Below are positions 1-12,100 of a DNA stretch of 64,000 nt, one piece after another. The stretch's first letter is position 1. Each line of letters starts with the position of its first letter. Below the pieces are notes generated by a model, which saw only the letters and a list, made by a program, of their open reading frames with translations, was not told the origin of the DNA and searched no databases. A program made the translations under genes and the position numbers. Where the stretch lies: assembly GCA_030686995.1 (NCBI GenBank), contig CM060704.1, positions 169,576,218-169,640,217 of the forward strand, read 5' to 3'. This DNA comes from Artemisia argyi. Its lineage: Eukaryota; Streptophyta; Magnoliopsida; Asterales; Asteraceae.

Positions 1-728
1 CAAGTTTGGAAATTGTCAGAATCAGTCCCTGAGCATTGGATTTTGGAATAAAAAGTCAACATTGGTCCTTGGAGTTCACAAATTGTTAATTTTAGTCATT
101 TGGTTAAAAGTTTTGGAAAATTACAAGTTTGGTCCTCCAAGTTTCAGAGTTTGACAGTTTTGGTCCCTGGGATTAAAAATTGGAAAAATCAAAATTGGTC
201 CTTGTACTATTCAACCTTGGCAAGTTTCACCCTCATGACAACTTTGGAAAAGTTACATTTCCATCCCCTATAAAAACAGAAAAATTACATGAAAGGTCCT
301 TGTGAAATAAAACCAAACGGACCAAGTTACTTCCAATCCAAATAACAAACATAACCCATCACTACCCTTGGCCTGATCCAGCAAATCCCTTGGCCCAACA
401 CCCACAGGCCCATACCCCTTTTAATACTACTCCCTCCCGGTCAAAATAAGTCAAATACCACCAAACCACCCTTCCCTCTCACCCGCTCCCTGGTTTCTCT
501 GCCAATACCACCTAGTATTACCACCCACACTTGAGCTCCACTTGCTCACCCATCACCTCCTCTGATAACCCATCACCTCCACCACCCCACTAACCCCTAG
601 CCTGCAATCACAGACCCCAATTGGTTTGAACCAATTTTCCCGCCAAAAATCCTTGAATGGCTAGGATTGATTTGAAACCATTCTACGGCTCAGAAAGAAG
701 TGGGAAATTCACTGAGGACCCCAAGGAG

Positions 729-737
729 CTATAAAAG
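729..737 (+). promoter_or_regulatory. LTR TATA box (CTATAAAAG)
   Basis: CTATAAAAG lies at the position equivalent to the TATA boxes of the two related LTRs (4287 and 46785). It probably marks the U3/R boundary of this truncated LTR. Confidence 0.4.
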
Positions 738-2584
738 TCAAGAAAGAAAAAGGAAAGAGGAGTAGTTAGCCGTAATGTAGTTTTTTTAGTAAAATTCTTA
801 TGTCGTTTTAATGTAATTTTCAATTTCCAGTGTAGTATTTAGCTTTCAAACATTGTACTTGGTGTTTTTAGTATTAATCAAACTCATTTCAACCTGCAAT
901 TGCAGTTTCTCTTTGTATATTCAATTTATGCTTAATTTTCCTTCAAAATCTCATATTGGTTTAAGGTTGGTAAAAGTTGTTAGCCAGTGTTCATTTAAGT
1001 TCATTTTAGCTTATTTATAAGCATTCTTAAGTTTTAAACCATTTAAAACAGTTTTCATCCAAAATAGAAAAATACCAAAAATTCACTAAAAATAGATAGA
1101 AATTAAAAAGAATCAGTTTATATGAAGGCTGAAGCAAGGAGAATGGTGAATTTTGGAATCTCATGGGTTTAGAGCCTTAAGGGAGGCTATAGGAATTGTT
1201 CTAGATCCTTGGTTCATTTTTTGGTGCATGGAAAGCTTTTGTAAGCTCATTTCTTCATTTTACCATTCTACTGTTTAAGTGCTTATTGCATTGCTTTTTG
1301 CTACTTTTAGGCTTATTTGGTATTGCGTAGTCTAGTTATAGTTTAAAATTGTATGCTTGTTCAGTAAAATCTCTTGTTGCTCTATATGCCATTGTCACAG
1401 TCATGTTAGCTTGTCAGTGATTATAGGGTATTTGCTGTTATTTTTGATGTTCTTGTGTTCAAATGACTTTGTGCTAGCATGTTCTAACCCTGCAAATCAG
1501 TTTCATGGCTTAGAGTGTTCATTTGCTTCATAAATCTCATCTTCATAAATTTTAAAGGGGTGTTTGGTTTAAGGGGTCTCAGAGAGTTCTAGTGTGTTTC
1601 AGTGGGAATGATTGCTTCAAACATGTTTCATTAGGTCCCTATAGATCATTTCAGTCATAAAATCCATACTCACTTAGTAAAAAGTCAAAATTCATGGTTA
1701 AATTCCATACTGCCTTAACTGTTAAGAGTTTAGGATGCATAATCATTCACATTAGTGTTATAGTTGTTAGCATAGGTTATTTTAGTCTTCTTATAGCTTA
1801 ACATCATCATATCAATTGATAGGAACCAATCAAAACCCATTTAAGTCAACTAAGGTATAAAAGCTCAAAAAGTCAAATTGTTTGGTTCTCAGTTTTTCAA
1901 AATATTGAGGAATTTTTCATTTGCTCATGTTTAGGAGTTAGGATCTGTAGCTTTGGATTTATGATATTTGGTAGCTTGTGTTTAGTGTACAAATTTTAGA
2001 TTAATTTTTAGATTTTTTTTAGATAGCTTATCACTGTCCAAAGTTGGACAGTTGGCCTTGTGACTGCCCTGCACCCAGCTTTGCCCATTTTGACCCGTTT
2101 CTCAATGGCTCATAACTTGTTCATCTGTTGGGCTTATGGTGTGATTTTGGATGTTTTTAAGATCCTAGATATACTGTCTTGATTTATGCATGCTTAATTT
2201 GGTTTGTTTGCTTATTTATTAGCTTTATTTGGCTCTCCAAGTTGCCCCTTGGGACTGTTTCTGCTGATGCCACTCAGTATGCACTGAGCTTGATTGATTT
2301 ATGTTTCCAGCTTGTTTAAGCTTGTTAGATTGTGGTTATTAGCTTGCTTGTGATTGTTTAAGGTTGTGTTTGAGCATGTTTACAATGGTATCTGCTTCAG
2401 TACTCAATTTGTTAGCCTTTTTTATTTCAAAATTTCACTTAAAACCTTAAACAACACCACTGTTGGGTATTAAGCTTTGTATAAGCTTGCTTTCAGCTTT
2501 TCAACAAAAGTGTTTTCACAAAAAGTGTTCATTTTGTTGGTCAAGTAAATTTGCAAAAAGAAATTTGAAAAAAGAAAAATATTT

Positions 2585-2690
2585 GCAAAAAGGGTACCAA
2601 GGGGATTCGAACCCTGGTCACCACACTGAACAAACACAACCACACCACACTCACACCAACTGCCTAGGGTCTTGTTTCATTTATACCATG
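2585..2690 (-). repeat. tRNA-derived (SINE-like) fragment
   Basis: On the minus strand there is a perfect pol III B-box-like core, GGGTTCGAATCCC, preceded about 50 bp upstream by TAGGCAGTTGG, close to an A box. This A-to-B spacing suits a tRNA or SINE head. The sequence ends in a T-rich stretch. It does not fold as an intact tRNA that I can confirm, and I could not define target-site duplications. It may be a tRNA-derived SINE head captured in the LTR, or a chance B box. Confidence 0.35.
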
Positions 2691-3286
2691 CATCCTTAAA
2701 TATTTAATATAGATTTCTAGTTTAGCATATTTAGCCTATTAGACTGTATTTGCTTATTTTCTGCTTATTTTGTAACTGCACCTACACCTTTTTATATTTT
2801 TCTTATGACCATTTTCACTTGTAGAATTTATTAAAAAAGTTTCAGAATTTTCATATTAGTTTTAGCATTTATTATAATTTAATTAGTGTCTATTAGTTTT
2901 TAAATCATAATAAATAGAATTTTTATTCAATAATTAATTTTCTTTTTTCCAAAATTTTCTTTTGTCATCTAGTACGCAGGAAAATTATTTGCAAGCCCGT
3001 AGGATTAGTATAGCTTAAAAATCACTTTTATTTTTGTACATTTACGTTTGTTTTAGATTTAAACGTACGTTTTTAGGTTTTAACACATTTTTAGTTTCCC
3101 TAATTTCCCGTAATTGTTCATAACCATAATTTAGCTCATTTCCATTAGTGTAATCAAAACCCAAATCTTTATCTGTTTACTATTCCCTATCACTGTATCA
3201 CCAAAAACGTTTAAAATACAATTTCAACCTCTTTGGAACTTAACGACCCGGGGATTTCACTGTACTTCCACGGATTTTATATCTTG

Positions 3287-3291
3287 CACTT
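3287..3291 (+). repeat. Target-site duplication CACTT (left)
   Basis: CACTT directly precedes the LTR start TGGTATGTG and is repeated exactly at 25199-25203, directly after the right LTR. Confidence 0.9.
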
Positions 3292-4240
3292 TGGTATGTG
3301 TTAATTCACATACCTTTTCATAGCCAAATATCGACCCAAATAGACTAATTATGCTAACAAATGCCAAAGAATTGTATGTTTTATGTTTGTGAACGTGCAG
3401 GTACGGATTTATCGTAAAAAGACGAAAAACAAGCAAAAACTCGGCAATAACGAGCACGTCAGTAGAAAGAGTCAGAAAGTCAAGCTGGAAATCATTTTTG
3501 AGCTTATAAAGTCCTCAAAGATTGATATTTGTGCAAAAGTGGTCCTTGTGAGAAGTTTGAAGAAAGTGCAGATTTGGTCCTTATACTCTCAAGAATTGAC
3601 ACATTCAGTCCTTCATGGAAATTTATGAAGAAAAGTCAGATTCAACCCTTAAATATTCAAAGTTGGCAACTTATACCCTTGGAGTTCAGTTTTGGAACAA
3701 TAACAGAAAAGGTCCCCATAGTTCCAATAATTACATAATTGGTCCTTGAGTTTATTTGTTACAAAATCTGAATATACAAAATCCAACAGCTTAAATCCAA
3801 TCTATAATACCAAAAGCCCACTCTATAATACCAAAAGCCCACTCTCGAATACAAAAGCCCAAATATTCCATATACCCAAGCCCAAGCCACGGGTCAAAGG
3901 GTCAAGGTCAACACTAATGGTCAAATAAATATAAAAAAACCTTACCCCGCTATTGTTTACCCTCAATTCCAAAGTTACCCAGGGAATAAGAACCCTAGGT
4001 TACTGTTCCGTTCAAATTGTTACCGTAATTAAGGGCAAGGATGTCAAATCAAGTACGTTTCTAGAAGATTGCGTGATGTCAGAGTGTGTCAGAAGCAAAG
4101 AAGCACACAAGGGGGCTACATGGCAGGCTATAATTGGATGGAACGCGTCATCAAATGCAATCCAAGGGTGGAAAACAAGGGAGCAATGATTAGAAGCAAT
4201 CTAAGGGCTATGAGATGATACCAACAAGCACAGGTCACAC

Positions 4241-4261
4241 GGATTGCCAGCTTGGCAATCC
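4241..4261 (+). promoter_or_regulatory. Perfect inverted repeat upstream of the LTR TATA box
   Basis: GGATTGCCA and TGGCAATCC arms are separated by GCT, 26 bp upstream of the TATA box. The same perfect repeat occurs in the solo LTR at 46729-46749, and a one-mismatch copy in the 3' LTR. It could be a dimeric transcription-factor site; no factor is assigned. Confidence 0.5.
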
Positions 4262-4286
4262 GAGACCCCAACTCTCACTCCTCTCC

Positions 4287-4294
4287 TATATATA
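4287..4294 (+). promoter_or_regulatory. LTR TATA box (TATATATA)
   Basis: TATATATA follows a CT-rich stretch and is conserved at 22633-22640 in the 3' LTR. AATAAA appears about 115 bp downstream, giving a short R region. Confidence 0.6.
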
Positions 4295-6562
4295 GAGGTT
4301 CTTAGTAGCTCATTTGGTGGTAGAAATTTGTAGCGAAGCTCTGTCATTTTGAATTCTGATTGTATTAGTTTAGTCTTTGTAATTGTATTTTCAATCAAGT
4401 TTTAATAAAATTCAATTTCAATTTCAACTCTTATTAGTTTACTGTTTTCACTAGTTAGTTTTTAGATGATATAATTTGAATAATCAGTGCTTATTACAAC
4501 TTATTTAGCTTAAACATTTCATAACTCAGTTTAGTGAACATCTATTTCAGATAATTTTCTTAACAAAATCAAAAAAATAAAAAATAATAAAAAATATGTT
4601 TAAATTTAGTTTAGTTAAGCTTTCAGTTGAGTCTTAGTAGCTTCCTTACAGTCCATTTAAGCTAAATAGCTTATTGTGGAACTGTTTCAAATCAGTGTTC
4701 ATTATAAACAAAATTCAGCCAAAAAGATGTCAAAAGAGGTGATCAACTGTGTTCCTGGGGTGTATTTGGATAAGTTTGACAGAAATGGAAGGTCATGCCT
4801 ATCCTAGAGATAGGCAAGCAAAGTGAGCGCCCTCTGTTTAGCTGAGGGGGATTGAAGTGGTAAACTCTATTTTTGAATTTTATAAATTGTAGTTAATGAG
4901 TAGAGCTTTGTAGTTGTATGATTGTTACTGTTTCATTGAGATTATTTGCTGATATAGGTGTGGTTAGTAGTAATACAGAGCTTGTTTGTTCATTGATTTT
5001 CATTTGTTTGTATAATTCTGTGTTCGAATAAGTTTTAAATAGTGATTGTGTTTGAATTGAATTGTGAGTATGCTGATTTGTTGGATCTAGAGCTAGTTAT
5101 TGAGGATTTATAGTTCTGAGTTTGAGATTAGAATTTGGAAGTGAGTTTGATTGAATAGAGGTGTGGTGTAATCATATTGAGTAACTGTTAGATTGCTGAT
5201 ATAATTTTGAGTGTATGGAATTGATAGTTGTTTGGTGAAGTTGTTGTTTGTTCACTGATTAGCTGATTCACTAGGTTGTATGACGGTCACAATTAGGAGT
5301 GTTTGGATCATAGGTTTGCTGAGCTTTTTAATTGTTGGATTGATGCTATACTTGTTTGAATTTAGAGTAGTAAACATTAGTTTTTGGTCTGAATATTGCT
5401 TGAACTTGAATCTTAGTAGTACTATTGTTCTTTTGCCCCCACTTGTTTCCAATTTAGAGCTTATTAGAAGTGCTTTTAGCTCTTGTCCATTTGCCGGTTT
5501 GAGACAGGGTCTGTTTGAGATAATAAGGCCTGCTATTGTTCATCTGAGCTTGTGTTTGTGATTGGTGATTGCTTCTGAGTTTCATTTGAGTAGTTTGAGT
5601 AATTTGAATCATAGCTTGGCTTCTGTGATTATCAGTTCTTGGTCTGCTTAATAAGTGAGCTTATTGCTTGAGATTATTGCTTCCATTCTGAGATTTTGTG
5701 AATATTTGTGATTGATTTTGATCATATATTGCACATCTGAGCTTTTTAGATCATATTTAGACTGTGTTCAATGTTTCATTTAGTTTTGTTCACAAGTGCT
5801 TAATAATAAGCACTTGTGAATAAGCAGCTGGTCAAAATAAGTACTTAAACAGCTTCTTTTCAATTCAAAATTTTTCTCCAAGTTCATTTTATTAATTTTG
5901 ATTTTCTAGAATTTTTCCAGATTTTTCCAAGTTGATTTAGTATTTTTTTCTTAATTTTATCTTGATTTTATTCATTTTTAAATAGTTTTTAATCAACAAA
6001 AATCCATAAAAACTCAGAAAAAGCTGTGAAAAATACAAAAATATTTTAGGAAATTCTTTTATAATATTTTAGATTTTTCATAATTAAATTTTCATTTTTC
6101 CACTTTATTTTTCTATTTTCTTACATTTTTAATTCATTTAAAATTACAAAAATCTAAATAAATTCATAGAAATTAAAAGAAAAGTCAAAAAAATAATTTT
6201 CTTTTTCTGGAAATTCATTTTAGTAGTTTAAAATTTTTAGAAAATAATTTCACGTTTGTAGGATCAATTTTCGTTAAAAGTTACGTTTTAATAAACGCAT
6301 TTGCACTTCCGTTTTTACGTTTTAAACTTTGGTGCATATCTAGCTTGTACTCTTTGCATATTGCATCATTGTTAGTTGATAATTGAATTACTTGATCACT
6401 ATTTTCTCTTTTACACTTTTCAATTCACGATTTTCTCGAATCAATATTCTTGATTCCATTCACCTTCACTCGGATACGACTCGGGTGATCCGTATTTCAC
6501 GCGGATCATTTCGATAATATACTACTATACTATAATAAGTTGATTTTCACACAATCAATTTT

Positions 6563-6580
6563 TGGCGCCGCTGCCTGGGA
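6563..6580 (+). other. Primer binding site (tRNA-Asp type)
   Basis: TGGCGCCGCTGCCTGGGA starts 5 bases after the LTR end. It resembles the tRNA-Asp primer site used by Athila/Tat elements. Confidence 0.8.
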
Positions 6581-7074
6581 AGGTCGAAGTGAGTTTTTGA
6601 ATAACGTTTTGAAAAATCGTGTTTTGTTAAGCCTTTCTCTATTTTGTATATATTTCTATAAAAATACAAAAATTGAAAAATTCAAAACACTTTTCCTAAA
6701 GTGTTTACAAAAATACCAAAAAAATAATAAAGTTACAGCCTCGACTCTCCCGTGGAAGGGGGGCGTTGTAAACCAAAAAAGTCTCACAATATAACAAAAA
6801 CGTGAAATTGGTTGTTTATCGGATTATTTCAATTACTACAACCGATTAAGCGGGAAATACGGAAGCTAAGACATTAAATTGCTAGCTGAAGAGAGAAACA
6901 CTCTTCTTTCCTGTCCCGTCACGAGTGGTTTTGAAAGAAACGGTTTTTGATTAACGTAACGTTTTAATAAAAAGAAAAACAAAAGAAATAAAAAGTTTTT
7001 GAGATAAAGAATAAAAAAAATAAAAAGATTTTCCTTTTTCTTTTTCATTTTCTTTTTTATTTTGCTTTTGGTGT
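6581..7074 (+). other. Element leader, untranslated
   Basis: The region between the primer site and the gag start is AT-rich, with A- and T-runs. No credible coding sequence. Confidence 0.6.
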
Positions 7075-8970
7075 ATGCACACCCGCTCTTCTTTTGAGAG
7101 TCTTATATCACCTTTGTCAAATCCCGAGAGGGTAATTCGACATACACACTGTGTCCATTTCCCTAACGTTGTGGAAATGGATCCGATTAATCAACACCCT
7201 CTGGTGGGTGGAGATGAAAACCATCACATGTCGGCTCCCGATCTCCGAACGATGGAGGAGCTGTGCCAACCCACAATGCATGGTAGAGGTGACCCGATTG
7301 CCCCTCTAAATATTGAGGCTACGGATTTTGGACTTAAGCACCACATGATACAACAAGTCCAAAATTCGTGTCAATTTCACGGATTACCGGGTGACGATGC
7401 AAACAAGCATCTCGACAAATTTTTAACCGTCACCCAAAATATGAAACAAAACGGGGTCTCCAATGACGCCCTACGTCTCTCTCTCTGGCCCTATTCTCTA
7501 ACGCATCATGCCATTGCTTGGTTTGATCGTCTTCCCAGGAACTCGATTCATACTTTCAATGAAATGGTATCTAAGTTCCTGGCAAAGTATTTTCCACCAT
7601 CGATGGTGACGAAGTTGGGAAACGATATTAGCAATTTTCGACAACTTCCCGATGAGTCTTTATTCGAGGCTTGGGAACGTTACAAGTTTGCCATTGATCG
7701 TTGTCCAAACCATAATATGCTTCTCGTTACGATCATTGATACGTTTTATAATGGTTTGACTTTACGACATCGGGACACGATCAATGCTTCAGCTGGTGGT
7801 ACTTTCATGAAACGTCGTCCTAAGGATTGTTACGAGCTAATCGAGAATATGACAGCCCATTTCAACTATTGGGATTCCTCAGCCGAGAGGAATGAGCCAA
7901 TAAGATCGACTACGACTCTAAACTCTTCTTCTTCTCATAATCCCGAGTTAGCCGCCATGAATAAGAAACTTGATGATTTGTCGACGGCAATGTTAAGAAT
8001 GTATCAAATGATGCCGAATCAAGTTAAGAACACACAAGTTAATATGGTTAATACCGGTTGTGAGACTTGTGGTGGTCCCCAATCATACCTTGAGTGCCCA
8101 GCCTCCGGTGGCTTTGCTCAAGAGAACGTGTATGCTGCAAACATGGGTGGCAACGGTTACCCACAACCTCAAGGAGACCGTAATCTCCTCAGCTACCGTT
8201 CCGGCCATTACCTTGGACCACCCGGGTTTAATCAACCAAATCAAGTGAATCAAAACAATAATGTGCAAAACCGTAATCATCAATTCAATCATAATCAGAA
8301 TCAAAACCGAGGAAATAATGGTTTTCAAGGACAAAATCAAAATTTTCTTCAAAATCAAAACCGGGGAAATTACAACCAAGGCCCGCCTCAAGGGAACAAT
8401 TTTCAAAATAATGGGAATTTTCAGAATAATAATCATGGAAATCAGAATAATGGCAATTTTCAAAACCGTGGGCAAAGTTTCAATAATCAAAATCAAGGTG
8501 TTATTCCAAATCCGTCGCCCACGAATTAGTTGATTAAGCAATTGATTCAAAGTCAACAAGCTTTAATAGCTAAACAAGAGGAAACAACAAAGTTATTTGC
8601 GACTCAAATTAACGATCTCAACAAGCGTTTAAATGATCGACCCTCGGGCTCTGGAACTTTGCCTAGCAACACGATCCCTAACCCGAGGGGCGATGCAAAA
8701 GCGATCATAACAAGGAGTGGTGTTACTTATGATGGACCAACGGCTCCGACTACCTCATCTTCTCTTCCTCCCAAGGTAGTTGCCCGTGAACCCGAGGTGA
8801 CAACGGATACGGAAATTCCTATTAATAATGGAAGGACCGAAGACATCCAACCTCCGGTGGTCCCGACGTCTAAAGGAAAAGAAAAAGTTATTAATGAAAC
8901 AGAAAAGGAAACACCCGTTAAAACAAAGTTGCCATATCCGTCACGAACAAAAGCACCGCGAGAAGGATAA
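7075..8970 (+). pseudogene. gag: gag of the Athila-like element, interrupted by an in-frame stop
   Basis: The first 484 codons read open from ATG 7075, a start matching Athila-type Gag proteins (basic MHTRSS opening, then RTMEELCQPT). The capsid-like region covers about residues 75-270, with the DESLFEAWERYK motif and FYNGL typical of the retrotransposon Gag fold. A Cys-poor, Asn/Gln-rich tail fills residues 340-480; only a weak CETCGGPQSYLEC cluster stands where a zinc knuckle might be. TAG at 8527-8529 stops this frame, but the same frame continues to 8970 with a coiled-coil-like Gln-rich stretch (IKQLIQSQQALIAKQEE) and a Pro/Thr/Lys-rich linker toward the protease. A frameshift near 8960 then breaks the linker. 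Gag would normally form cytoplasmic particles packaging element RNA; this copy cannot make an unbroken Gag-Pol. Confidence 0.85.
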
Positions 8971-9121
8971 AAACCAAATGGAAAAGTTTTATCAGATTTT
9001 TCAAGAGTTACACTTTGATATAAGTCTCGCGGATGCTATACTTTTGATGCCAAAATTTGCTTCGATGCTTAAAGGTCTTTTGAATAATAAGTAAAAGCTT
9101 TTTGAAATTTCAAGGACTCAA
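8971..9121 (+). pseudogene. Gag-protease linker, frameshifted
   Basis: After the frameshift near 8960, coding continues in another frame (KFYQIFQELHFDISLADAI, MPKFASMLK) to TAA at 9092-9094. The same frame resumes just before the protease ORF. This spacer is recognisable in Athila/Tat polyproteins, so the stop is a lesion and not a natural end. Confidence 0.6.
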
Positions 9122-12100
9122 ATGAATGAGAATTGCTCAGTGGTTCTTCTTAAAAAGCAACCCAAAAAGCTTGAAGACCCTTGCAAGTTTCTTATATCAT
9201 GCAATTTTCCGGGTATGGTTCAATGCTTCGCCTTGGCTGATCTTGGTGCTAGCATTAACCTAATGCCATTGTCGATTTGGAAAAAGTTGTCTCTCCCTAA
9301 CTTGACACCGACACTTATGACCCTTGAGCTTGCCGACCGATCTACGTCTCATCCCATTGGCATAGCTGAGGATATTTTTGTCAATGTTGGGAAATTCAAT
9401 TTCCCTACAGATTTTGTGGTTGTTGATTTCGATGCCGATCCACGGGTTCCTCTCATTCTCGGGAGAGGATTCCTAAGGACCGGTCATGCTTTAGTTGATG
9501 TATACGACGAGGAGATTACCTTACGTGTGGGAAATGAAGCCGTTACTTTCAATCTTAACCAAACCACGAGATACTCCTCCGATTATGATGTTTCTTCCGT
9601 CAACCGTATCGATATTATTGATGAAGCTACGGAGGAGTATTCTCAAGAACTTCTTGATTTCACCGACAATGCTTCGAGTGGCAATCCCACTCCTTCTTTT
9701 GAACCGATCGTCTCTGATTCTTCCCCTTCCCTCACTCCGTTTGAGGGAAGTGATCTCGCTTGGGAAGAAATCAATGCTTGTCTTTCAAATGATTCAGTTT
9801 CACCGGAAATTGATAATTCTAACTTTCATCCGGAGGGGGACATTTTATTAATTGAGAAATTGTTAAATGAAAACCCGATTGTTTCTTCTTCTCCGATGGA
9901 CCTTAAAATGGCAGACGTAAAAGAGGTAAAGCCGTCTATTGAGAATCCTCCGGAGCTCGAGCTCAAGGATTTGCCTCCTCATCTCGAATACGCATACTTG
10001 GAAACTAATGATAAATTACCCGTTATAATATCAAAAGGCCTAAAAGATGAGGAGAAGACACGACTCTTAGATGTGCTTCGGAAGCATAAAAGTGCGATTG
10101 CTTGGCAAATATCCGACATTAAGGGAATCGACCCTCGAATTCGCACTCATAAGATTCTACTTGAAGATAATCACAAAGCTTCCGTCCAACAACAACGACG
10201 GGTTAATCCACAAATCCACGAAGTGATCAAAAATGAAGTTATTAAACTCCTTGACGCTGGAATGATTTATCCGATCTCGGATAGTTCATGGGTTAGCCCG
10301 GTTCATTGTGTCCCAAAGAAGGGCGGAATCACTGTTGTGAAGAATGACGATAATGAGCTTATACCGACTCGACTTGTGACCGGATGGAGAGTTTGTATCG
10401 ACTACCGCAAGTTGAACAACGCAACCCGTAAAGACCATTTCCCACTCCCTTTTATGGACCAAATGCTTGAACGATTAGCGGGAAATGAGTTCTATTGTTT
10501 TCTGGATGGCTTTTCTGGGTACTTTCAAATTCCCATTGATCCCCAGGATCAAGAAAAGACCACTTTTACTTGCCCGTATGGAACGTTTGCCTATCGTAGA
10601 ATGCCCTTTGGCCTTTGTAATGCTCCAGGCACGTTTCAACAGTGTATGATGGCCATTTTCTAAGATATGATTGAAAAAACCATGGAAGTGTTCATGGACG
10701 ACTTCTCCGTTTAAGGAAATTCTTTCGACTCTTGCCTCTCCCATTTAGAGAGTATGCTAATTCGGTGTGAAAACACTAACTTAGTTCTAAATTGGGAGAA
10801 GTGCCACTTCATGGTTAAAGAGGGCATAGTCCTCGGCCATAAGATATCCAAATCTGGGATTGAGGTAGATCGTGCCAAAGTTGATGTTATTGCTAAGCTA
10901 CCTCATCCTACGACCGTCAAAGGAATCCGAAGTTTCCTTGGTCATGCTGGCTTTTACCGACGTTTTATACAAGACTTCTCCAAAATAGCCCGGCCTCTGA
11001 CCCACCTTTTAGAAAAGGATGCTCCGTTTAACATCACAAATGAATGCATTGATGCATTTAATTTCTTGAAGAAGAAGTTATCGGAGGCACCAATCTTAGT
11101 TGCCCCCGATTGGAGCTTACCTTTTGAGCTAATGTGTGATGCAAGTGATTATGCCATTGGTGCAGTTCTGGGGCAACGTAAGAATAAGTATTTTCAACCG
11201 ATACACTATGAAAGTAAGACCATGAATGATGCCCAACATCATTACACAACTACCGAAAAAGAGATGTTAGCGGTTGTCTATGCTTTTGAGAAATTTAGAC
11301 CTTATTTGTCCTTAAGAAGTGCATAGTGTATACGGACCACTCAGCCCTGAAATACTTAATGGCAAAGCAAGATGCTAAGCCACGCTTAATGCGGTGGGTT
11401 CTTTTGCTCCAAGAATTTAATGGCGAAATTCGAGACAAAAAAGGAGCTGAGAACCTTGCTGCTGATCACCTTTCACGACTTGAGAACCCACATCAAAGTG
11501 CTCTTGAGAACAAGGAAATTAATGAAACATTTCCTCTCGAGACACTTGGGAGTGTGACTAAAATTGACCAAAGTACCACATGGTTCGCCGATTTTGTGAA
11601 TTACCATGCAGGGAACTTCATTAGGAAAGGGATATCGTCCCAACAAAAGAAGAAATTCTTTAAAGATGTCCAACATTATTTTTGGGACGACCCCTATTTG
11701 TTCAAAGTCTGTGCGGATCAAGTGATCCGGCGGTGTGTTCACGGTACGAAAGCCGTTGAAATTCTTAAGGCATGCCATAGTGGACCCACGGGGGGACATC
11801 ATGGTGCCAACTTCACCGCAAAGAAAGTGTTCGATTCCGGCTTTTATTGGCCGACGATATACCAGGATGCCCATAAATTGGTGAAATCATGCGATTCTTG
11901 CCAACGTCAAGGGAAAATTTCTCAAAAAGATGAAATGCCACAAAATGTTATTAAAGCTTGCGAAATATTTGACGTTTGGGGCATCGATTTCATGGGGCCA
12001 TTCCCGTCATCAAGAGGAAATAAGTACATTCTCGTGGCCGTTGATTATTTGTCCAAATGGGTTGAAGCGAAGGCGCTCCCTACCAATGACGCCCGAGTAG

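Larger units (their letters stand above)
1..3286 (+). repeat. Athila-like LTR, 5' end cut off by window edge
   Basis: This stretch has no convincing gene. It resembles the two better-defined LTRs in the window: the same run of loosely repeated 'gtccttgg/aaaagtcaac' phrases at the start, a TATA box (729-737), long T-rich sequence, and an end with an acgtttg...cgtttta-like stretch and a 'ggatttgtatttcttgca'-like tail. In the other two LTRs the TATA box lies about 1 kb from the LTR start, so roughly 270 bp should be missing before base 1. The right end is unclear because another element inserted at 3287-3291. Clearly related but diverged; family membership is inferred. Confidence 0.6.
3292..6557 (+). 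repeat. 5' LTR of the Athila-like element
   Basis: 3266 bp, TG...CA. U3 is about 1 kb, with a TATA box at 4287-4294 and a possible AATAAA signal near 4404, leaving an unusually long U5 of about 2.1 kb. It lacks a 298-bp block present in the 3' LTR (junction 5346/5347). It begins with a perfect 8-bp hairpin and holds further inverted repeats at 4241-4261 and 5789-5820. The 93-codon ORF at 5280 lies wholly inside the LTR and has no recognisable domain. Confidence 0.92.

Noticed and set aside
2600..2680. Functional tRNA gene on the minus strand
   Set aside because: B box is good but no complete cloverleaf or acceptor stem could be drawn.
5280..5561. 93-codon ORF inside the LTR with hydrophobic segments
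   Set aside because: Lies in U5, is only partly kept in the 3' LTR and absent in the solo LTR; no domain.
8083..8559. 158-codon minus-strand ORF opposite gag
   Set aside because: Shadow of the Asn/Gln-rich gag tail; low complexity on both strands.
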